From contig CAMWWW010000122.1 in NCBI GenBank assembly GCA_947178015.1, forward strand, positions 1-6,955: a stretch of 6,955 nucleotides of DNA. The letters are read 5' to 3'. The translations under genes and the position numbers were made by a program. The DNA is from an uncultured Clostridia bacterium. Lineage in GTDB: Bacteria; Bacillota; Clostridia; Lachnospirales; Lachnospiraceae. Shown here piece by piece: positions 1 to 6,662 of this stretch. The notes under the pieces were generated by a model. It saw only the letters and a program-made list of their open reading frames with translations. It was not told the origin of the DNA and searched no databases. Within the stretch, counting starts at the first letter, position 1. Each line of letters begins with the position of its first letter.

Positions 1-640
1 CGAATTCTCAAAAAACTATATTTTGAACAAAAGTATTTTGGATTTTGGCTGCGGCAAGTCCTATCTCACTTTTGCCGTGTATTATTATCTTCATGTGTTA
101 AAGCAATATAAGCTTCGGGTGATTGGGCTGGATCGAAAAGAAGATGTCATTGAAACATGCAATCGACTCAGTGTGAAATATGGATATGAAAAGCTTCAGT
201 TTTTGCAGGGAGATATCGCCTCCTATAAGGGAATTGACAGGGCAGATATGGTGATCACGCTTCATGCCTGTGATACGGCTACCGATTATGCGCTTGCGAA
301 AGCGGTAAGTTGGGGAGCGAAAGTGATTTTGTCTGTGCCCTGCTGCCAGCATGAGCTAAATGGGCAGATAAGAAATGATCTGCTTCGCCCTGTGCTGAAA
401 TATGGAATTATCAAGGAGCGTATGGCAGCGCTGCTCACGGATGCTTTGCGCGCGGAATATCTGGAAAGCAGGGGCTACCGGACACAGCTTTTGGAATTTA
501 TTGATATGGAGCATACACCGAAGAATATTTTGATCCGCGGTATTTTTACTGGAAAAGCTGTGGATAATATAGAACAGATAAGGAAAATAGAGGAATTTTT
601 TCAGGCCAGTCCTGCCATTGGGAAGCTGTTGGAACAATAG
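1..640 (+). CDS. Class I SAM-dependent methyltransferase, C-terminal part (5' end outside window)
   Basis: The frame is open from base 2 to the TAG at 638-640, so the gene begins left of the window; the TTG at 23 is an internal Leu codon inside the domain, not a start. 212 residues are visible. The Rossmann SAM-binding motif I reads DFGCGKS (visible residues 14-20), the acidic residue closing strand 2 is in GLDRKED (D44), and GD follows at 70-71. HACDTATD (88-95) sits at the usual motif IV position, followed by PCCQHE (113-118) and HTPKN (171-175). This combination recalls the Methyltransf_32-like cytoplasmic methyltransferases, some of which act on RNA; the family call is from memory of its style. 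The substrate cannot be told from the sequence. The C-terminal 30 residues look helical. The gene ends 23 bp before the start of the large membrane protein, with no terminator between them, so the two are probably one operon. The methyltransferase fold is secure, the substrate unknown. Confidence 0.85.
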   Translation, partial: EFSKNYILNKSILDFGCGKSYLTFAVYYYLHVLKQYKLRVIGLDRKEDVIETCNRLSVKYGYEKLQFLQGDIASYKGIDRADMVITLHACDTATDYALAKAVSWGAKVILSVPCCQHELNGQIRNDLLRPVLKYGIIKERMAALLTDALRAEYLESRGYRTQLLEFIDMEHTPKNILIRGIFTGKAVDNIEQIRKIEEFFQASPAIGKLLEQ

Positions 641-650
641 ATTTAGATTA

Positions 651-655
651 AAGGA
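651..655 (+). promoter_or_regulatory. Ribosome binding site deciding the start at 664
   Basis: AAGGA lies 8 bases before the ATG at 664. The in-frame TTG at 658 is only 2 bases away, too close for initiation, so the ATG is preferred and the protein loses the two leading residues of the longest frame. Confidence 0.6.
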
Positions 656-663
656 AATTGTGG

Positions 664-3171
664 ATGAAGAAGCTAATGATCAGAATTGGGCTGCTGCTTT
701 TTGCATTTGCAGTAGTGTTTGGGTGCGTGTATTTCTACCAGAACAGAAAACCCGCCAGAGAGACGGTCCTTATGGATGACGCAACTCTTCCGGTGGTTTA
801 TATGATGTACGAAGGCGAAAGGATTAACAGGCTGCATGGCTACAGAATGGAGATGGATGCGGCGAGTATGCGCGATTCCGTCACACCGGTCAGACCAGAT
901 CGTGAGCTGAGCATTTCGGTAGACACTTATGGAAGAAGGCTGACAGGAATTTCCTATGAGGTTAGAAGCCTTGATAAGGAAAGGCTGATAGAGAGGACGC
1001 TGCTGGAGGAATGGACAGGCGACCAAGGGGCAGTGGAGGCGGTATTAAAGCTTGAAAATCTGATTGAGACAGGAGAGGAATATCTTCTCACGCTCCGGCT
1101 TGCTTTGGAGGAGGGCGATGACATTCTGTACTATACCAGAATTTTAACAGGTGTGGAACAGATGGAGGAAAAGCTTGCGTATGTGCTGGATTTCAGCAGA
1201 AAAACCTTTCATAAGGAGGAGGCGGAAAGCTTAATTATGTATCTGGAATCTGGGCCAAGGGGAGATAATACAAACTTTGGAAATGTGACGATTTATTCCA
1301 GTTTTGACCAGATAACATGGGGGCAGCTTGCCCCAGTAAGAGTGGCGGAGCCAGTTCCTACCATCACCGATGTCAATGGAAATATAACCAGCTTTCGTCT
1401 GGAATATCAGGTTCAGATTAAAAATATGTACGGCACGACGGAGATCTGTAATGTCACAGAATTTTATCGGACAAATTATACGCCGGATCGCACGTATCTG
1501 CTCACCTTCGAGAGAAATATGGATCAGAAGTTTCGGGCGGTCAGTGAAAATGTTACAGCAGGCCGCATTAACCTTGGTATCTCCTCGAATACAAATGTAC
1601 CTGTGATCACCAGCAAGGATGGGAGATGGACGGTATTTGTTAAGGAGAGAGAGCTGTGGAAATACGATAATCGAAACAATACGCTGTATTGTGTATTTTC
1701 TTTCCGCGATTCGGGTGATGACGGGGTGAGGGCGGATTATAATCAGCATGAAATCAAGCCAGTGGAGGTAGATGAAAAGGGAAATTTGTATTTCGTCGTA
1801 TATGGCTATATGAACCGCGGGTATCATGAAGGGAATGTGGGTGTTACGCTTTATTCTTATCAAGAGGAAAATCAGAGGGTCGAGGAAGTATTTTTCCTTC
1901 CCAGTGAGAAATCCTTTGCCTGCTTAAAGCAGAGTATGGGAGAGCTGTTTTATATTACGCCGGGAAATCATCTGTGCTTTCTGATGGAGGGAAATCTCTA
2001 TTCTGTGGACATAGGAAGTCTGGAATATATAAGGCTGATAGAAGGGCTTGAGAGAGGAAGCTATGTAATTAATAAAGAAGGAAATATTATCGCGTGGCAG
2101 CCTCAAAAGGATATTCGCGAGTCCTTTGAGATAAAAAAGCTGTCTCTTGACACCAATACAGAAGATACGATACGCTCACAAGGAGAGATGATACAAGTAA
2201 TAGGGTTTATCGAAAATGATCTTGTCTATGGGAGTGTGTCGGAGGAGGATATTAAAAAAACGATAACAGGAGAGCTGCGTGCCTATATGTCAAAGCTTTC
2301 CATTGTGGACAGCAACAATCGTCAGGTGGGAAGCTATAACAAAGAAGGGTATTACTTTACAGAAGCGAAAATAGAGTCAAATATGATTACACTGACCCGT
2401 TTTCAGAAGACGGAGGCGGGCACTTACAAAGAAGCAGACGAGGACGTTATCACAAACAATACCGTTTCCGGTGGGACGGAGATCTCTGTCACCATGGTGG
2501 CGACAGAACTTAAGAAAAAAGAGACAGGGATTAATTTATCTGCCAATACGGAGGGGAAGAGCCTTAAGGTAATCTATGCGAGGGAGATTCTGTATTCTGG
2601 AGATAAAAGGCTCTTAATCGCAAGTGGGCAGATGGAGTATGATTATTATGTATATGCTAAGGGAAAGCTCTGGGAGGCTTCGAATGATGTCTCGGAGGCG
2701 ATACGTGTGGCAGACGAGCAGGCTGGCACGGTCGTGGGGGCAGATGGCAGCTATATTTGGAGAAGAGGAAATAAAAACACCAGTGTTACCTTAACAGTAA
2801 GTCTGCCCGATTCAGAGGACAGCTCACTTGCAAAGGCATTGGATGCCATGTTAAGGTATGCGGGAGGTTCCACGGACAGTGAAAGGAAGCTTGGGCAGGG
2901 GAAGCTTGCGATGGAGATTATCAATGAAGGGCTGAGGCAGCAGGCCGTCGATCTGACGGGGTGCAGTTTAAGACAGGTGCTTTATTTTGTGGACAGCGGA
3001 AGACCTGTGCTCGCAAGGCTGTCTGAGGAGGAATATGCTCTGGTAATTGGTTTTGACGCCTATAACGCGCTGCTTCTGGATACTTCGGGAAGAAGATACA
3101 AGATAGGGCTGGAGGATGGCACAGAATTATTTCGGAGTGCAGGAAATGAATTTTTGACCTATGAGGAATAA
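664..3171 (+). CDS. Membrane-anchored extracytoplasmic protein of unknown function with degenerate C39-peptidase-like C-terminal domain
   Basis: 835 aa; no family is recognised for the full length. The N-terminus is two lysines, an arginine and a hydrophobic segment (about residues 5-25), then basic NRK, which fits a single signal-anchor with the rest outside the cell. VFGC (18-21) is a poor lipobox because Phe is at -2, so a lipoprotein is less likely. Residues 40-300 look beta-rich. Residues about 312-580 contain repeated short strand pairs such as DGRWTVFVKERELWKYD, KGNLYFVVYGY, MEGNLYSVD and KEGNIIAWQ, which resemble blades of a beta-propeller; this is inference. The last 120 residues (about 715-835) resemble a C39-type papain-like domain: a SLAKALDAMLRYAG segment, SLRQVLYFVDSGRPVLA, then EYALVIGFD and NALLLD. 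The usual catalytic Cys aligns with Ser721 and the usual His with Glu790, so peptidase activity is doubtful. A role as a surface or envelope scaffold or binding protein is possible but unproven. It probably shares an mRNA with the upstream methyltransferase. No terminator follows before fba. Confidence 0.85.
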   Translation: MKKLMIRIGLLLFAFAVVFGCVYFYQNRKPARETVLMDDATLPVVYMMYEGERINRLHGYRMEMDAASMRDSVTPVRPDRELSISVDTYGRRLTGISYEVRSLDKERLIERTLLEEWTGDQGAVEAVLKLENLIETGEEYLLTLRLALEEGDDILYYTRILTGVEQMEEKLAYVLDFSRKTFHKEEAESLIMYLESGPRGDNTNFGNVTIYSSFDQITWGQLAPVRVAEPVPTITDVNGNITSFRLEYQVQIKNMYGTTEICNVTEFYRTNYTPDRTYLLTFERNMDQKFRAVSENVTAGRINLGISSNTNVPVITSKDGRWTVFVKERELWKYDNRNNTLYCVFSFRDSGDDGVRADYNQHEIKPVEVDEKGNLYFVVYGYMNRGYHEGNVGVTLYSYQEENQRVEEVFFLPSEKSFACLKQSMGELFYITPGNHLCFLMEGNLYSVDIGSLEYIRLIEGLERGSYVINKEGNIIAWQPQKDIRESFEIKKLSLDTNTEDTIRSQGEMIQVIGFIENDLVYGSVSEEDIKKTITGELRAYMSKLSIVDSNNRQVGSYNKEGYYFTEAKIESNMITLTRFQKTEAGTYKEADEDVITNNTVSGGTEISVTMVATELKKKETGINLSANTEGKSLKVIYAREILYSGDKRLLIASGQMEYDYYVYAKGKLWEASNDVSEAIRVADEQAGTVVGADGSYIWRRGNKNTSVTLTVSLPDSEDSSLAKALDAMLRYAGGSTDSERKLGQGKLAMEIINEGLRQQAVDLTGCSLRQVLYFVDSGRPVLARLSEEEYALVIGFDAYNALLLDTSGRRYKIGLEDGTELFRSAGNEFLTYEE

Positions 3172-3187
3172 AAATACAGCATGTCTA

Positions 3188-3205
3188 TTCCAATTTGAGT
3201 TGGAA
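3188..3205. promoter_or_regulatory. Perfect inverted repeat overlapping the fba -35 (possible operator)
   Basis: TTCCAA (3188-3193) and TTGGAA (3200-3205) are perfect inverted 6-mers separated by 6 bp, filling the -35 and spacer of the fba promoter. The position suits a repressor or activator site, but no regulator is identified. As RNA it lacks a following T-tract, so it is not a terminator for the upstream gene. Confidence 0.3.
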
Positions 3206-3216
3206 AATGGTATAAT
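3188..3216 (+). promoter_or_regulatory. Probable sigma-A promoter of fba, extended -10
   Basis: A perfect TATAAT at 3211-3216 is preceded by TGG, giving an extended -10 (TGnTATAAT). At 17-bp spacing the -35 position is TTCCAA (3188-3193), a weak match, which is common when the -10 is extended. Transcription would start near 3223, giving a leader of about 50 bases to the ATG at 3273. TTGAGT at 3195-3200 is a closer -35 look-alike but is only 10 bp from the -10. Confidence 0.65.
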
Positions 3217-3257
3217 GAGCACATAAGCTTGCGCTACAATGCAGCGGAATGATGAAT

Positions 3258-3262
3258 GGAGG
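3258..3262 (+). promoter_or_regulatory. Ribosome binding site deciding the fba start at 3273
   Basis: GGAGG lies 10 bases before the ATG at 3273. The in-frame ATG at 3249 is upstream of this site and would add eight residues (MMNGGREN) that are a translation of the Shine-Dalgarno region, so it is rejected as a start. Confidence 0.85.
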
Positions 3263-3272
3263 TAGAGAGAAT

Positions 3273-4136
3273 ATGTTGGTTTCAGCAAAAGAAATGCTCG
3301 AGAAAGCAAAGGCAGGGAAGTATGCGGTTGGTCAGTTTAACATCAATAATCTGGAGTGGACAAAGGCGGTGCTCGCCACGGCACAGGAGATGAATTCCCC
3401 AGTGATTCTGGGAGTGTCTGAGGGTGCAGGCAAGTATATGACAGGCTTTAAGACGGTAGTAGGTATGGTGAACGGCATGATGGAGGAGATGAAGATCACG
3501 GTTCCCGTGGCACTCCATCTGGATCATGGTACTTATGAAGGATGTTTAAAGTGTGTGGAGGCAGGCTTCTCTTCGATTATGTTTGATGGTTCTCATTACC
3601 CGATTGAGGAGAATGTGGCAAAGACCCGTGAGCTGGTAGATATCTGTGAGAAAAAGGGAATGTCTCTTGAGGCAGAGGTTGGATCTATCGGCGGAGAAGA
3701 GGACGGTGTGGTAGGCGCTGGCGAGTGCGCAGATCCCAAGGAGTGCAAGGAGATAGCAGACCTCGGTGTCACCATGTTGGCAGCAGGTATAGGAAATATC
3801 CATGGAAAGTATCCAGAAAATTGGAAGGGCTTAAGCTTTGAGACTCTGGCAGCCGTTCAGGAGTTGACAGGAGACATGCCTTTGGTTCTGCACGGCGGCA
3901 CAGGGATTCCAGAGGATATGATCAAGAAGGCGATCTCACTTGGCGTGGCAAAGATCAATGTCAATACAGAGTGCCAGCTTTCCTTTGCGGCAGCTACCCG
4001 CGAGTACATCGAAGCAGGAAAGGATCTTCAGGGCAAGGGATTTGACCCCAGAAAACTTCTGGCACCCGGCGCAGAAGCAATCAAAGCTACTGTAAAAGAA
4101 AAGATGGAGCTGTTTGGATCAGTGAATAAAGCATAA
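3273..4136 (+). CDS. fba: Class II fructose-1,6-bisphosphate aldolase, zinc-dependent
   Basis: Cytoplasmic enzyme that reversibly cleaves fructose-1,6-bisphosphate to dihydroxyacetone phosphate and glyceraldehyde-3-phosphate in glycolysis and gluconeogenesis. 287 aa, the normal size for the short Firmicutes form (FbaA-like), spanning the whole TIM barrel. Key positions: YAVGQFNINN near the N-terminus (17-26); LHLDHG (81-86) with catalytic D84 and zinc ligand H85; SLEAEVGSIGGEEDG (131-145) with metal-site Glu; IHG with zinc ligand H177; LHGGTG (206-211) with zinc ligand H207; INVNTE (228-233), which binds substrate phosphate; and DPRK (258-261). All are intact, so the enzyme should be active. 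KbaY/GatY tagatose-bisphosphate aldolases share this fold, but the length and the FDPRKLL ending favour fructose-bisphosphate aldolase. It has its own promoter. No convincing terminator follows within 140 bp, so readthrough toward glnN is possible. Confidence 0.96.
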   Translation: MLVSAKEMLEKAKAGKYAVGQFNINNLEWTKAVLATAQEMNSPVILGVSEGAGKYMTGFKTVVGMVNGMMEEMKITVPVALHLDHGTYEGCLKCVEAGFSSIMFDGSHYPIEENVAKTRELVDICEKKGMSLEAEVGSIGGEEDGVVGAGECADPKECKEIADLGVTMLAAGIGNIHGKYPENWKGLSFETLAAVQELTGDMPLVLHGGTGIPEDMIKKAISLGVAKINVNTECQLSFAAATREYIEAGKDLQGKGFDPRKLLAPGAEAIKATVKEKMELFGSVNKA

Positions 4137-4160
4137 CGATTTGCCGTGTGAATAAGAGCA

Positions 4161-4190
4161 TTGTATTTATAGAAAGAATATTTTTAAAAT
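4161..4190 (+). promoter_or_regulatory. Candidate promoter A for glnN
   Basis: TTGTAT (4161-4166) and TAAAAT (4185-4190) are 18 bp apart in AT-rich DNA. The -10 is a 5/6 match and the -35 matches only in TTG. Start would be near 4197, giving a leader of about 147 bases containing all the hairpins described upstream of glnN. Confidence 0.35.
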
Positions 4191-4195
4191 AATGC

Positions 4196-4224
4196 TTGCA
4201 TTTTGGACGATTTTGAGGTATCTT
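4196..4224 (+). promoter_or_regulatory. Candidate promoter B for glnN
   Basis: TTGCAT (4196-4201) and TATCTT (4219-4224) at 17-bp spacing. The start would be near 4231, leaving a leader of about 113 bases that still includes the terminator. Both elements are imperfect, so this and candidate A are alternatives. Confidence 0.3.
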
Positions 4225-4269
4225 ATTTCTAGAGTGATGATATCTTCATTTTGAGTTTTTGAAAGAGTG

Positions 4270-4290
4270 ATCGAACAAGGGTGTTCTGAT
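4270..4290 (+). promoter_or_regulatory. Possible antiterminator hairpin in the glnN leader
   Basis: GAAC (4273-4276) pairs with GTTC (4283-4286) around the six-base loop AAGGGT (4277-4282). ATC (4270-4272) can extend the stem with GAT (4288-4290) across one bulged T. The right side is the left arm of the downstream terminator, so the two structures exclude each other. The loop has A at position 1 and G at position 4, which matches what is known of hexaloops bound by ANTAR antiterminator proteins. The hairpin is short and could be chance. Confidence 0.4.
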
Positions 4291-4316
4291 GGTGTACTAT
4301 CAGAGCGCCTTTTTTT
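4277..4316 (+). terminator. Strong intrinsic terminator immediately upstream of glnN (probable attenuator)
   Basis: Left arm 4280-4293 and right arm 4296-4309 can pair over up to 14 positions with three G-U wobbles; the apex must open to form a usable loop. Seven T residues follow (4310-4316). It ends 27 bp before the glnN ATG, and the remaining bases are a purine-rich ribosome-binding region with no room for a promoter. It therefore lies in the glnN leader and is better read as an attenuator than as a plain fba terminator. Confidence 0.85.
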
Positions 4317-4332
4317 GGTAAAGGGAAGAAAA

Positions 4333-4340
4333 GGGAGAGG
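4333..4340 (+). promoter_or_regulatory. Ribosome binding site of glnN
   Basis: GGGAGAGG offers two registers: GGGAG is 6 bases before the ATG at 4344, and AGAGG is 9 bases before the ATG at 4350. Either codon could start the protein, a difference of two residues. Confidence 0.65.
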
Positions 4341-4343
4341 AAT

Positions 4344-6464
4344 ATGAGTATGAACAAGATGAATGTGGAAGCGATTTTTGCAGAAAATGTGTTTACACTT
4401 GGCAAGATGAAGGAACGTCTGCCAAGGAAGGTATTTAATGAAGTAAAGAGAGTAATGGAGTGCGGTGGGGAGCTTTCCCTTGCCGCGGCGGATGTAGTGG
4501 CGAAGGCGATGAAGGACTGGGCGGTAGAGAAGGGTGTAACCCATTATACACATTGGTTCCAACCTTTGACTGGCATTACGGCAGAGAAGCATGATTCTTT
4601 TGTCACCCATCCTGACGAGGAGGGAAAGATGCTGATGGAATTCTCCGGCAAGGAGCTGATTAAGGGAGAGCCAGATGCATCCTCCTTCCCATCAGGAGGA
4701 CTTAGAGCAACCTTTGAGGCGAGGGGATATACGGCATGGGACTGCACCTCTCCAGCATTTGTCAAGGAGAGCGGTACAGGACCGATCCTGTGTATTCCGA
4801 CAGCGTTCTGTTCCTATAAGGGGGAGGCGCTGGACAAAAAAACACCTCTTCTACGTTCTATGGAGGCGATCAGCGAACAAGCACTTCGTATCGTCCGCTT
4901 ATTTGGCAACACGACCGCAACCAAGGTGACACCTTCTGTTGGACCAGAGCAGGAATATTTCTTAGTTGACAGAAAGAAATACTTGCAGAGAAAAGATCTG
5001 ATCTATGCCGGAAGAACACTCTTTGGCGCAGCAGCTCCAAAAGGACAGGAATTGGACGATCATTATTTTGGCGTGATCCGTGAGCGCATTGGTGAGTATA
5101 TGAGGGATTTAAATGTAGAGCTGTGGAAGCTGGGCGTAACGGCAAAGACACAGCACAATGAGGTCGCTCCGGCACAGCATGAGCTTGCGCCTATCTATGA
5201 GACCGCCAACATTGCTGTGGATCACAACCAGCTTGTGATGGAGACAATGAGGCGAGTGGCAGAGCATCATGGTATGGCTTGCCTGCTGCATGAAAAACCA
5301 TTTGCGGGTGTCAATGGCTCCGGCAAGCATGACAACTGGTCTCTAACCACAGATGACGGCATCAATATGCTTGATCCGGGCGATACGCCAAATGAAAATA
5401 TTCAGTTTCTGCTTGTGCTTGCCTGCATTATGAAGGCGGTGGATACCCATGCAGATCTGCTCCGTCAGTCGGCATCCAATGTGGGAAATGATCACAGACT
5501 TGGAGCAAATGAGGCTCCGCCAGCGATTATTTCCATGTTCCTTGGAGAGCAGCTTGAGGATGTAGTAAAGCAGCTTGTCGAGACCGGAGAGGCCACTCAC
5601 AGCCTGCATGGAGGAAAACTTCAGACCGGTGTGTCCACGCTGCCCGATCTGGAAAAAGATGCCACAGATAGAAATAGAACCTCGCCATTTGCATTTACCG
5701 GAAATAAATTTGAATTTCGTATGGTAGGCTCTGCGGATTCGATTGCAAGCCCAAATACTACACTGAACGCCATTGTTGCAGAGGCTTTCTGCGAGGCTGC
5801 CGACGAGTTGGAAAAGGCGGAGAACTTTGATATGGCGGTCCATGACTTAATAAAAAAATATATGACGGAGCATCAAAGAATTGTGTTTAACGGCGATGGA
5901 TATTCTGAGGAATGGGTAAAAGAGGCCGAGAGAAGAGGACTTCCCAATATTAAATCCATGGTTGACGCGACAGCGACCTTGACGACAGAGAAGGCGGTGA
6001 AACTATTTGAGAAATTTGGTATTTTCACCAGAGCGGAGCTGGAATCACGCGAGGAGGTCTTATATGAGACCTATGCAAAGTGTATTAATATTGAGGCACT
6101 GACCATGATAGATATGGCGACAAAGCAGATTATTCCAGCAGTTGTTAAGTATACAATTACACTGGCCAATTCCGTAAGCGCAGTGAGAAGCGCCTGCGCA
6201 GAGGCAAATGTCAAGGTACAGACGGAGCTTTTGATGGAGGTATCCGAGCTGTTGGCAAAGACCAAGGAAGCACTGACTAAATTGAAAGAAGCAGAGGCAG
6301 AGGCGAAGAAAAAAACAAACAGTAAGGATATGGCATATGCATTTAAAGATATCGTAATGCCTGCAATGGAAAAGCTTAGAGCTCCAGTGGATGAATTAGA
6401 GATGCTGGTAGATAAAGAAGCTTGGCCGATGCCGTCGTATGGAGATTTGATATTTGAAGTATAA
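4344..6464 (+). CDS. glnN: Glutamine synthetase type III (GSIII)
   Basis: ATP-dependent ligation of ammonium to glutamate, the entry step of nitrogen assimilation, in the cytoplasm; GSIII enzymes are known as large dodecamers. 706 aa, within the usual 700-730 aa range and about 1.5 times the size of GSI. The N-terminal GSIII-specific region holds THYTHWFQPLTG (67-78) and AEKHDSF (80-86). The catalytic core carries FPSGGLRATFEARGYTAWD (115-133), GPEQEYFLVD (200-209, metal-binding Glu), HNEVAPAQHE (271-280), the signature NGSGKHDNWS (324-333), GNDHRLGANEAPP (381-393) and DRNRTSPFAFTGNKFEFR (442-459). The C-terminal part is helical and ends with a charged coiled-coil-like stretch (about 636-660, KEAEAEAKKK). 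All expected active-site segments are intact. Transcription must pass the terminator just upstream, which suggests nitrogen-responsive attenuation. No ANTAR protein, PII or GlnR gene is visible in the window. Confidence 0.97.
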   Translation: MSMNKMNVEAIFAENVFTLGKMKERLPRKVFNEVKRVMECGGELSLAAADVVAKAMKDWAVEKGVTHYTHWFQPLTGITAEKHDSFVTHPDEEGKMLMEFSGKELIKGEPDASSFPSGGLRATFEARGYTAWDCTSPAFVKESGTGPILCIPTAFCSYKGEALDKKTPLLRSMEAISEQALRIVRLFGNTTATKVTPSVGPEQEYFLVDRKKYLQRKDLIYAGRTLFGAAAPKGQELDDHYFGVIRERIGEYMRDLNVELWKLGVTAKTQHNEVAPAQHELAPIYETANIAVDHNQLVMETMRRVAEHHGMACLLHEKPFAGVNGSGKHDNWSLTTDDGINMLDPGDTPNENIQFLLVLACIMKAVDTHADLLRQSASNVGNDHRLGANEAPPAIISMFLGEQLEDVVKQLVETGEATHSLHGGKLQTGVSTLPDLEKDATDRNRTSPFAFTGNKFEFRMVGSADSIASPNTTLNAIVAEAFCEAADELEKAENFDMAVHDLIKKYMTEHQRIVFNGDGYSEEWVKEAERRGLPNIKSMVDATATLTTEKAVKLFEKFGIFTRAELESREEVLYETYAKCINIEALTMIDMATKQIIPAVVKYTITLANSVSAVRSACAEANVKVQTELLMEVSELLAKTKEALTKLKEAEAEAKKKTNSKDMAYAFKDIVMPAMEKLRAPVDELEMLVDKEAWPMPSYGDLIFEV

Positions 6465-6520
6465 AGGATAGTTTATCCGTAACAGAGAGCATAGGTAGGA
6501 ATCATTTTTGAGAAAGGTCC

Positions 6521-6662
6521 GCATAGTCAGCGCTGCTATTTCCTCCGTCACCCCGCTCTCGCTTAGTGAAAAACGTAGCGGACACTAAGCTCGTGAGAAA
6601 CCTCGCTAAGTGCCGACGTTTTTCAATAGGTTCCTTGAGGAAAATAGCAGCGCTGGCTATGC
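6521..6662. repeat. Long imperfect palindromic repeat element, copy 1 (complete)
   Basis: The outer arms 6521-6545 and 6637-6662 are inverted complements, broken only by one extra A and one G-T pair. Inside, TGAAAAACGT (6567-6576) pairs perfectly with ACGTTTTTCA (6616-6625). GCTTAGTG (6561-6568) also pairs with CACTAAGC (6583-6590) as an alternative inner hairpin. The whole element of about 142 bp can fold as one long hairpin with its apex near 6591-6603. It begins 57 bp after the glnN stop. It has no transposase and no T-tract. It looks like a dispersed MITE- or REP-like intergenic repeat that would form a 3' hairpin on the glnN mRNA. Confidence 0.8.

Noticed and set aside
2..7. GAATTC at the left edge
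   Set aside because: A single six-base restriction site at a window edge carries no biological meaning.
23..25. TTG at 23 as the methyltransferase start
   Set aside because: The frame is open to the window edge, and the TTG falls six residues before SAM motif I, leaving no room for the normal N-terminal part.
658..663. TTG at 658 as the start of the large membrane protein
   Set aside because: Only 2 bases separate it from the AAGGA site; the ATG at 664 has proper spacing and begins a typical signal-anchor (MKKLMIR).
717..728. Lipobox VFGC in the large membrane protein
   Set aside because: Phe at -2 is unfavourable, and the residues after the Cys stay hydrophobic, as in a continuing membrane anchor.
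1231..1863. 210-codon - strand frame opposite the large membrane protein (and other antisense frames over all four genes)
   Set aside because: These mirror the coding strand, have no ribosome binding site and show no family-like motifs.
3249..3272. ATG at 3249 as the fba start
   Set aside because: It lies upstream of the GGAGG site, and the extra residues are a translation of that site; class II aldolases begin as the protein from 3273 does.
6466..6478. Small hairpin GGATA-GTT-TATCC after the glnN stop as a terminator
   Set aside because: Five base pairs with no T-tract after it; too weak to call.
6521..6662. Palindrome as an ordinary intrinsic terminator
   Set aside because: It is far longer than a terminator stem, has no following run of T, and its core is repeated 351 bp downstream, which fits a dispersed repeat.
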